Shown here one piece after another: positions 32,701-41,367 of a stretch of 41,367 nucleotides of DNA; position 1 is the stretch's first letter; each line of letters begins with the position of its first letter. Origin of the DNA: Phellopilus nigrolimitatus (taxonomy: Eukaryota; Basidiomycota; Agaricomycetes; Hymenochaetales; Hymenochaetaceae); contig JAJOHG010000230.1 in assembly GCA_021029095.1 (NCBI GenBank), positions 1-41,367 of the forward strand, written 5' to 3'. The notes below the pieces were generated by a model that did no database searches, was not told the DNA's origin, and worked only from the letters and a program-made list of their open reading frames with translations. A program made the translations under genes and the position numbers.

Positions 32701-34103
32701 GCACTCCTCGCCGAAACGCGGACGCCCTGGTGATCGCTTGCGAAGTGCTTCTTCAGCAAAATCCAGAGAGGAAAGCCCGTTATTCTCTCCAGGTTCTCCA
32801 ACTATAGCGAACAGATTTAGCGAGGAGGCAATCAGGCTATCGTCAATCCCAACCCCCATTGCGGGCTGGTCAGGGCTTCAACGCACACCTTCACGTCGGC
32901 GGGCTGCGACGAAAGCAACAATGCGCTTGCACGAAATCGCACCGGATATGCTAAATTTCCAAAAAGAGATGCGAACAGGAGCCATTCGTAACCCCTGGGA
33001 AAATCAAAAGGGCAAGGGCAAAGCAGAGCCTGAGTCTGAGGAGAACAAGAAGCGACGCGCGAGCGCTGTGTCCGATGAAATGCAACATGAGAGTGAAGTC
33101 GATGAGCTGGATGCAAGGGACAAGAAGAAGCGGAAAATCGAGGTAAACGAGGACTCTGTGCGGAAGTCTGCGATGAAGCGCGGCCACGAGAACGGAGTAC
33201 AGGTACCAGCCGAAAGGAAGGGCTCGAAGAAAAAAGCACGTTTATCTCATTTGGTTTCTGACGAGGAAAGCGACAGTGCGCGGAATTTTGGAAGGGGCTC
33301 GAACGACGGGGCAGATGCAAGTGATATATGTCTAATGACCACGCAGGTGACTCTTGGTGAAGGTATACTTAAGGTGAGCAAAGTTCTTGACGTCGGGTAT
33401 ATGTACTAATAACATCACGAATTCAAGGGCCTACGACAACTTGGCGTAAAGATCACCACCAAGCCTTCCGAATGTAATCTTCTACTAGCGAATCAGATCG
33501 GCCGTACCGAGAAATTTCTCTGCGCTATGGCTTCTACACGTCATGTAGTAACGGAGAAATGGGCTAATGAATCCGCTCAGGCAAAGCGAATACTACGTGA
33601 GTGATTTTCTTTTTGTCGCATTTTTCCCGTTTCTGAAAAGTATAATTTAGCTCCTGAGCTCTTCCGCCTGAACGACCCAGAAGGGGAGAAAAAGCATAAC
33701 TTTAAGCTTGCTGAAGCACTGGAGAGAGCGCAATCATCCGACCGGAAGCTTCTCGAGGGCCATACGTTCTATTTCACCAAGAAGGCGCACCAGAGCGACA
33801 AGTTCGGCACTCACAAGAACGTAGTCTTGTCCGCTGGTGGGAAGGTTGGAGATCCATATTGTTAGTCTTGGTCAGTAGCTAATTGCGATTATCCCCCAGG
33901 TTGTGGCGCAGAATCCTACAGTACGAATTCTGAAGAATCATAAAGACCGGCACGTCATCTCTACTTCAGAGGATGAAGTGGTCTGGGGTGGCCTTGCGGA
34001 AGAGGGTTTCCACATTTACGTAGCAGAATTCATCTTGATGGGCGTCTTGACGCAGAAGATGGAATGGGGCTCGAAAGCCCACCGACTGGACAATAATTTA
34101 TAG
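29750..34103 (+). CDS. brc1: Brc1/Rtt107-type multi-BRCT DNA repair scaffold
   Basis: This scaffold binds phosphorylated histone H2A and the Smc5-6 complex at stalled replication forks. Eight exons (29750-29938, 29991-30034, 30089-30767, 30814-31073, 31129-33373, 33428-33596, 33651-33844, 33900-34103) give 1327 residues in one frame. BRCT units are visible at the N-terminus: MLFTNIKYTLSS, MIFSGVIACAAD with HWFDDCFKL, IWKGKRVLLSLSL, and ISGDKTAKAREW with VNHTWLEDCFV. After a charged coiled coil (EIEKADEAARIEEARVKMEKE) comes a long disordered acidic/basic region with AT-hook-like motifs (SPRRGRPSRKS, KRGRGRAPKKS) and repeated PAKKANG. The C-terminal BRCT pair is present: TTQVTLGEGILKGLRQLGVK, HTFYFTKKAH and WGGLAEEGFHIYVAEFILMGVL. 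The start matches the usual N-terminus of the family; the longer upstream frame was not used. Confidence 0.92.
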
Positions 34104-34669
34104 CACGAACTTGAGTTTCACTATCTCTGTATGTTACCTTTCTGCATTCGTTTTCCCTGGATATCTTTGTCATTGTTAAACATACGTGCAAAAGCCTTTG
34201 CTGTGTTTCGTGGACAAATGGAGTTATTATACATCGAACGCAAACAGAACGACATAATTTTCAAAACCATACTGGCAGTGCTTCGTGGTAAATAGTCATC
34301 TCTTATTGGAGCAGGTAATTGTCGAAGCGATAGCAGTCACAGTGTTGGGCTACACAGTGAAATGGGTAAATATATCACCGTGAAGTCTCACTGAATATAT
34401 TGTCGATGTGAAGATCTCTATGTCGAGGTTATGGTTGACTCGGCGGCCCTTGCTTCGCAGCAACATGGTTCCGACAACGTATAAAAATGTTATCCCTCCC
34501 CTCATCCCTCCCAGACACAGGCAGAACAAGCACGATAACATATTGTAAGATTTATATTCACAACGGGCATGAGAAAGAGACCACATTGGCTGCTTTACAG
34601 CCTGTACGACTTCGAGTTCAATCTAGACACACTACAACCGATGGAGCTGCTAAACATGCACCCTCGATT
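34104..34669. other. Convergent intergenic region
   Basis: It lies between the ends of the Brc1-type gene (+) and the dioxygenase (-). It is AT-rich, with several short false frames and no recognisable element. Confidence 0.5.
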
Positions 34670-36170
34670 TCACGCAGGAATGGGGACCTCTGCCTGAGGT
34701 GTCAGCCTCACAGCGTGCCTTCTGAGTCCGTCAGCGAAGTCGCCAGTGGCGGAGTGGGCGGTGACACGGTTGTCCTAGTGAAGATCGTTCGGAATCAATC
34801 AAGAAGTAGAGGAGGTAACAAGGATAGTCTCACCCAGACGACGACTGTGCCTGGCTCGTATGACGCGCGGATTTGGAAGTCAGCGCCTTTCGCTATGTGA
34901 TCGAAGAGGAAGTTGAGCAAGAATTCCGACTCCTCGTCTTTGAAGCCGACGATGCGACGTGTGAAGCCCTGATTCACGTATATGGCCTTCTCGCCGGTAA
35001 CCGGATGCTGGCGAACGACAGGGTGCTATACGAAAGATCGAATAAGCAATGACACGTTCTGACTGATTTTGAAGGCTGAAAACACACACCTCAGATTCTA
35101 CGGGCTCGCGCCTCACTGGACCGCCTTCCTTCCTAGAGTATTCCGCCTGGTAAACCGCAGAGTGAACTGCACGCAGGCCCTCGAGATGCTTCTGGAACTC
35201 TGGCGAAAGGCGCTTGTACGCCTCGACCTGAGACAAGAAGAGGGTATCGCCTCCAACCTCGGGCTGGTCGAGGATCCAGAAAAGCGTCGTGCCCGGCGGC
35301 TGCTTCTCATAAGACTGACCATGATGGTTTGAATCTATTAGCTCAAGACACGAATAAATGCGACGAGAGAGACTCACGACATCGGAGTGCCAGCTGGCTT
35401 TCCCAAGACGGTTTCCTCCTCTGTATTCCTTGAATCGGTTATGATCGGCGTCGCGATAGACTTGCGTTACGTGTCAGTTATCAGAAGTTCATACGATATC
35501 ATCTTAAATGCTAAACTTACCGACGTGGAACTCAGGGAAGCCCTCGACATTTCCCGACGTAGGATGGACTTGGATCGGGCCGAAGTGCCTATGCGGTTAA
35601 AGAAAAACGAAAGGTCAGTCTACATTCGCTCGGCCTCGATAAAGGAGCACACACCTCGCAATCTCAATTTGCTTCTCTGGGCTGAGGTCTTTGAAGTCTT
35701 GGTCTCTCAGGACTACAACTTTTCTCTCCGCGGCAAAGAGTGCAAGTTCGTCAAGGCCCTCCTTCGAGAGCTGCGAGAGCTGCACGCCTTTCACTTCCGA
35801 GCCGATGTATGGGCTGATTTGGCGGGACGTCGTGTTCGCGTTGAGAAGGTTGGGCTTCTTCGGGTCGGCACGCAGGCCAGGGTCGGAGAATTCTGAAAGG
35901 ACAGGGACATAAGCTCATCACATAATAAAGTAAGGCTTGAAGTCATACCGCGGATCTCAGTCGGCGGGAACTTTTCGGTCGCGTCAAAGTGAGGAAAGTA
36001 CCTGGGGTACGATGGTCCCTTCTGTTCAATGAGTGCAGATCAGTTGGCGGTAAGTTTATTAGAATATAATCACATACGTCAGTCTTCTCGACATTCAGGT
36101 TAACAGACCCGAGGGCATTGGTGGTGCTCTCCGTCGTAGCGGTAACGGTTTCTGTAGCTGAAGGTGCCAT
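34670..36170 (-). CDS. TauD/TfdA-family Fe(II)/2-oxoglutarate dioxygenase
   Basis: The enzyme hydroxylates a sulfonate, sulfate ester or similar small acid, using Fe(II), O2 and 2-oxoglutarate. Taurine is the classical substrate, with sulfite released. Eight exons (36170-36078, 36021-35949, 35892-35655, 35588-35521, 35460-35378, 35314-35090, 35025-34834, 34774-34670) give 358 residues. Iron ligands are His182 and Asp184 in WHSDVSYEKQPPG and His331 in DNRVTAHSATGDF. The 2-oxoglutarate-binding Arg is in GLRRHAVRLTP. Other family marks are GSEVKGVQLSQLS, VVLRDQDF, GGDTLFLSQVEAY and KAIYVNQGFTRRIVGF. No targeting signal is seen. The family is common in mushrooms, where it may serve sulfur scavenging. 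The precise substrate is not readable. Confidence 0.92.
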
Positions 36171-36921
36171 TTGAGATGTTGAGAATGTGCTGTTCGTGGG
36201 AGTGTACTTTGCCGGCGTCGACTGTTCATTCTAGAGAACATTGCTGAAGTTTATAAAGGTGAAGCCAATAAGGCACGCAGACCGTGTATTGTGTCATTAG
36301 ACCTTAGTATTGCACCAGAATCTGAGTTATGGAGTAGTTTTAGTATGCGAATGGGTCCGACAGTAAATGAAGATAGGCACGAGTTCTCCTGCGCACCATA
36401 CGGTTCAGAAATACGCAAAAGCAGGCTACGGATGACGCACTGCGAGATAAGCAATTCATTCCAATAGCGAGACAGATCAAAGGAATTAGTGCGAGTCGAC
36501 AACGAGGGCTCTGCCGACAAGCCGTGTATGGCGTCGAATGGCGACATATTCTTCGTCTTCTCATGCTTGAAGTAGTCAGCGAAAGCCAGGAACAGAAATG
36601 GGTTATTGCGATCTTCTGAAATCCAGCATTATTTCCTATCGTGATCATTCAACGAATTTGTGGCTCGAATGCTGCGTTGTACATGTAATTGGAGAAAGGC
36701 CGGTCATCAGATTATGTACAGTAATCGGTGGTCTTGCGACAAGAAATTGAAGCAAAAAAGCAGAAATTCAGACATTTGAACCAAAGGTTGCGAGCCTTAA
36801 AGAGAAAACTGCAAGTCATTCTGTTGTACACGCGAGAGATTTTCCATGGGGAGTCGCAAGTTCAGTTGGTCTGTAATAGTTACACCAAGACAATACCTCA
36901 TGCAAACCAGAAAGTCACAAA
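36171..36921. other. Region without a recognised gene
   Basis: It holds the TauD promoter and the 3' flank of the zinc-finger gene. Open frames on the minus strand (36251-36547, 36340-36648) have no family features and overlap each other; they look like chance. Confidence 0.45.
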
Positions 36922-39900
36922 TTAAATTGCCTGGACGGCGAGCGCCACATTTTCTGCTGTGGTTTCAGCATGACCATCTATGCCGAGTTCATTTTCCGTC
37001 ACGTATTCCTCGAAAGGACCGCCCGGACCGGTCTTATCGGCAGCTTCAGTCTTCAGGTGGTCAGGAACGTCGAAATTCGTAAGCGCATCCTGGGTGGGCC
37101 CCGAAGACAAGGATTCTCCGAAAGATGACCCCACATCGACCGCACTTTCGGCTTCCATCGGTTCAAGAGGAAGTAAATCTAGAGTGCCTGGGGGCAGTGA
37201 TGCTTCTTTCGTCGTGTCCTCGCCTATCTTAGGCAAGTCGACACTGAAGGACTCGATGATATCGGGCTCGCTCTCACCGGATGCATCGCGGTCGGTGAGC
37301 GGAGAACCGAACATGGACAACGGGCTGCGTTCAGTGGCAGAAAAAGCAGTGAAAAGAGGGGTAACAGGAGTCTTCGAGGCCGGGCGCACGCTCGGCAAGC
37401 TGCTATCATGCGCAGCACCGGCGCTCAACTTTCGACGTTTCTTTCGAGTGGGTGCCGAGAGCGAGACGTCATCTTCGTTGTCGTCGTACTGTCGCATCTT
37501 GGCAGAAGGCGTGATCAGCCGTCCAGACCTCGACCGGACAATGTCGACCTCAATGGCGCCTTGTGGATCTTCATCATTTAGAATGAGTTCGTCCTCGCTG
37601 AGATGTACGCTGTCAACCGATACGAAAGTCCGGTGCAAACCAGCAGTATCGCCGATGTATAGTCGACGTCGTGTTCCACCAGAAGTCGGTACATCCGACA
37701 AGTGTGTTGCGCTATTGCTACTACCAGCCTGACCCACAGGCGCATCAGCACTGTCCATGGCAAGACAAGTCCGGGTTGTACCCCACATCGAGTGCCAGTC
37801 TCCAACGAAAGCCCTGAGCCGTTTCGGATAATGATCCTCGCCTTGCGCACAAATTTCCTCGCGTCGAAGCTGGACCCACTCTTCAGCTTCCTCACCGATG
37901 TTTACTAGCTCTACGTTATGCTCGCAAGCAGCCTTCAATTTCCGACGAGCCTTTTTAGGGGAAAGGGGCGGGATCTCGGCCGCAAGTCCCTCAGGGACTA
38001 TGCCCTTCGCTTCAAGCATCTCTTGGAATTCCTTCTCCCTAATATACCTTTCGCCGCGAGCCTTAGCACATTGGTCGCAGTTGCATTTCCCATAACACTT
38101 TGGACAGCGAAAACGTCCTAGCGACTTGAAAACAATATCAGGGTACCTTGTAACGACATGACACAAAAAACGAAAGAGACCGTTAAATGAGCGTATTTGC
38201 GAATAAAAAGCGAGTACCTTTTTACAATGCACCTGCGACAATACGTTCCTCTGCATGGTCGCCTTCCTTTCGGAACATTATTGCATATCATCTTCTCGTA
38301 GCTGTCCTCGCATTTTCTACACTGGTGGCACGTTTTGTTGGGCACTAATTCTGGCAAATTTTTATTCTTTCGCTTCGATCCGCTCGTTTTGCTACGCGCC
38401 ATAGTCTTCTTCAATGTCGTATTCGAAGGACCTGCGTATGCGCGAGCCTTCGAGTTGTCGACAACGATATAGTCCGATCCATCGTCATCTTGAATTTCTT
38501 CAGACGCAGACATTTCTTCTCCGGAGAAAGCTTCGACTACAGTGCTCTTCATAGCATATATTGCCTTCGTCGAAGCCTTGCGCATCAAGGAAGATGGAGC
38601 GGTACGCATCAGAGAGGAAGGCCCCTCACCGAGATCGTCGTCAGCTGTCTCCGCAGGTTGGCGCGTCGAGAACGGCTGTGCAAGAGGTGACAAACCTTCA
38701 GCGCGAACATTAACAGCATCAGCGGTGTTTTTGGAAGAAACAGATTGTATATCTGGGCCGTGGTTTTCCATTTCGGAAAGCCAGCGTCTCCTGCATTCCG
38801 CACAGCTGCATGTCCTTAAACATTTCGGGCACGTATATGAGCGATTGTACGCGTCAAAGTGCACGTCGGGAAACCTTCAGCAACAGCATACAATAGGCGA
38901 GCGTCGTCAGAGAAGTCAATTTAGAGGAGAGTTCATGGAGCTCACCTCCGCTCGATACACCTACTACAGAAACGGAGCCCGCATGGCAATCCGTTCTTTC
39001 GAAAGCCGCTACACGACATCTTCGGATTCTCGCTTCTATACCTGCAGCTGTGGCAAGTTGCATTCGTCGGGTCCCGGACGTTCAGGTCCTCATTCGAATC
39101 CTCAAACATTTCCTCTTTTATGATGACCTTACGTTTCGCCGTCTGCGGTTTCGAGAATCTCGACCCCGACCCACTCGGTCCCGCCTTCTTCGGGCGGCCC
39201 GGACCTTTTCTAGCGATCTTGGGAGCGCCTGCCTCATATGTGCCTCCTCCGATAAAAAACTGCGCGCCAGCGTCGACGGATACCTTGACGCTGACGCGCC
39301 CACCGTCCGCGGGGTCGCACTGCACCGTACCGCGACCGATGAACGTGCCGCCTTCCGCGCCTCTTAGCGAGTACAACGATAAGCTCGACCCGAAGAGCGC
39401 GAGAGCCTCCGGTCCAGTTCTAGCGCACGATGGGGAGGACGTACGGTGATCACGCTGTGTAGAAGGAGAAATGGAAAAGGCGCGTTTGCGCTTAAGCGGA
39501 GCGGACGAGGATCCTGCTCCCGGACCCAAGGAAATGTCGCGACAGCCACCGTCGGGCGAGTTATCTACGTCCATGTCCGCAAATGGGTCGTCTTGCTGCT
39601 CGACGGCCGGTGGTGTGCTGAGAGGTGAGGAGTCCCAGAATGACGGCGACGGTTCTGCCATATCACCACCACCACCTTCTATCGCCTTTGTTCTGTTGTT
39701 GATCCTTCCCGTTATATCACTTTCGCCCTCATCCTCGTCATCGTTCTCGTTTATCTCAGACTCAAACACGGGCCTGGCCGCCACATCCGCATACGCGTCG
39801 GCCATGGAGCAGTACATCTCCTTCGGGAGGTAGAACGGCGGCGCGATGACGCAGTCTAACACCAGGCGCGGCGGGAGATTCAAACACGGCGGCGCGGAAG

Positions 39901-41367
39901 ACGAGCGCGAGGTGGTAGTACGCATGCCAGATGCACTACTCTTCCCAGCATCGGAGAAGCTGCCGGCGCGATGGGCTGGTCGGACGCCCTGAATAACATT
40001 CGAAGATCTGTGTTCTGCGTTCGCATTTGAGCGAGCAGGTGTTGGGCTCTACACAAGAACAAACTCGTTAGTCACTGCTCGAGCTATAGGCCAGATTCGA
40101 GGGAAGAACCCACCTTTAAATCGATATTGCCGTCGACGCTCACCGAGCCAATTTCTGTAAGCGGGCTCGACGGTACATCAACAATGTCCCCCGACGCAGG
40201 AGCATCTTTAATAGTATTTGAGGCGTCCGAAACTTGCGTTACCGGCTTTATGTGCACAGGATCCTCGATAAGGTCATCCGGTGCAAAAGATGGGCCTGGG
40301 AGATTCGACGAGGCACCGGCAGGCTGATCATTGGGGACTGGTGGACTTACATTGCCGTTCGGAAGAACGTCTGTAAGCGAGTCAATTGTAAATGCCGAAT
40401 GATCGAGTGGAGCAGACGTTGAAGAAGGCGGGTTGGCGGAATTAGGATCTACTATACGAAGAAAAACGGATGCTACAAGCGCCGTATCCTGTGTGCACAA
40501 TATTAGTCGACCATAAACATACGATGTGAGTATACGGAGATATATCATACCGGCGTATGGATTTCCAGCGATGTGTCTCGGAAATTGCCTTGTGATGGAA
40601 CAGACGTATCCTGTACCGGTTCAAAAATGATCGGGCTCTCCGTCTATGGAAGCAAAAGAATAGAGAATGAGAAAAAGCGCGTAGCAGTACTGTATCTAGA
40701 CAAGAAAGTAGGAAGTATAAATATATGCACCTGCGTGTTTTCGGTATCCTTCGCGATTGAATCGACCCTTCCTATACGCTCTTCGACGCCCAGCACGGGG
40801 CTCGGTGGTATAGGTATTCCTGCACTTGCTAGAGCAATAGCTCCCGGTTCATCGACGTCCATGTCGCAAGTGCCGGCACAGACGACGTTTATCTCTGGGG
40901 CTTCCTCGCTTATTTCCATGTCTTCCGGTGGTGCGCCGGCTTGCGATTTGTCGGTCTACGCTCTCCGATTCTTCAGTGGTCGGAACAGCTGGCTTTCCTT
41001 CATCCGAAGGTACGAGGCCGTCAGAGTCGCCAGTCTGCGGAGAGTCGATGAATCGATGAGCTGAGGAAGTATACGAAACAGCGCTGGTACCGAATCGCAG
41101 ATTTGCGTTTGCAATGTTTAAAGGCTCGTTGTTAACATGCCCTGCTCCAGCCTGTATTTCGTTTGCTTTTTGCGTTCCGTGATTCTATACAATGATATGT
41201 GAGTAAAGAGTATTCGAAGTTGTAAAATGAGAAGATGAAGAAGTAAATCTTTTGAAGCCGACGTCGTATGCACCGGCATGAGCGAAACGCACCTGGACAT
41301 CGGAATCTTCACGCGTTCCTTCTGAGCTGTCGTTCGTCACATTGTTCACCTCCGCACTCGATGACTG
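36922..41367 (-). CDS. Nuclear protein with two 4CXXC_R1 zinc fingers (5' end outside)
   Basis: The visible exons (41367-41293, 41184-41014, 40955-40731, 40643-40551, 40488-40114, 40048-38946, 38874-38218, 38146-36922) all join in phase and give about 1307 residues to the stop; the start lies beyond the window. The five leftmost junctions are all phase 0. The protein is mostly disordered and Ser/Asp-rich. It has an AT-hook-like KGPGRPKKAGPSG and two copies of the zinc-finger domain found in monoamine oxidase A repressor R1 (RAM2/CDCA7L): NATCHSCRYR..CGLRFCSRCIERRFPDV..CPKCLRTCSCAECRRR and NKTCHQCRKC..CRGTYCRRCIVKRYPDI..CPKCYGKCNCDQCAK. CDCA7-type fingers bind hemimethylated or non-B DNA and recruit HELLS-type remodelers. 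That role here is an inference. Confidence 0.85.

Noticed and set aside
36251..36648. Small gene upstream of TauD
   Set aside because: The overlapping frames lack family features and have no consistent codon pattern.

Overview
The window is nuclear DNA of a filamentous basidiomycete, most likely an Agaricomycete. Genes are dense and on both strands, most have several short GT-AG introns (about 45-75 bp), and several families are typical of mushrooms and wood decayers: an AA3-type GMC oxidoreductase, a MYND-finger protein, a 4CXXC_R1 zinc-finger protein and a Crinkler-header kinase. I rebuilt exons by hand from splice motifs, reading phase and family knowledge. No database search was run.

Layout: an oxysterol-binding protein 3' end (1-779, +); an unrecognised gene (1185-2661, +); RNase Z (-), with exons 2-6 at 2799-4122 and exon 1 at 9696-9810; a 5.5-kb element with terminal inverted repeats inside RNase Z intron 1 (4172-9664), carrying decayed copies of MEX67 and of a ZZ-finger gene on the + strand; two tandem aldehyde dehydrogenase genes (10254-12401 and 14211-16466, both -) with a truncated RNase Z pseudogene between them (12690-13337); a Crinkler-header protein kinase (18034-19393, -); the mitochondrial DEAD-box helicase MRH4 (20530-22638, -) divergent from LSM6 (22835-23268, +); a secreted GMC oxidoreductase (23882-25971, -); tRNA-Gly(UCC) (26910-26981, +); a MYND-finger protein (27135-29523, -) divergent from a Brc1/Rtt107-type multi-BRCT protein (29750-34103, +); a TauD-like dioxygenase (34670-36170, -); and a protein with two 4CXXC_R1 zinc fingers that runs off the right edge (36922->41367, -).

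The most unusual part is 2.8-16.5 kb. An ALDH plus RNase Z unit was duplicated in tandem. One RNase Z copy decayed. The other kept an uninterrupted 392-residue reading frame, but its first intron grew to 5573 bp through insertion of the TIR element. The insertion model fits three things: matching 22-bp terminal inverted repeats, a 6-bp direct repeat (GGCGAT) flanking them, and the fact that removing the element leaves a 74-bp intron, against 76 bp in the uninterrupted pseudogene copy. The element's cargo is two intron-containing cellular gene copies lying end to end and broken by stops and frameshifts, which looks like DNA-level gene capture (Pack-type). The ALDH copies also share a small TIR insertion in intron 3 and show a patch of very high identity that suggests gene conversion.

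The genes outside this region are mostly unrelated housekeeping or lineage-specific genes. Two close divergent pairs (MRH4/LSM6 and MYND/Brc1) probably share promoters.
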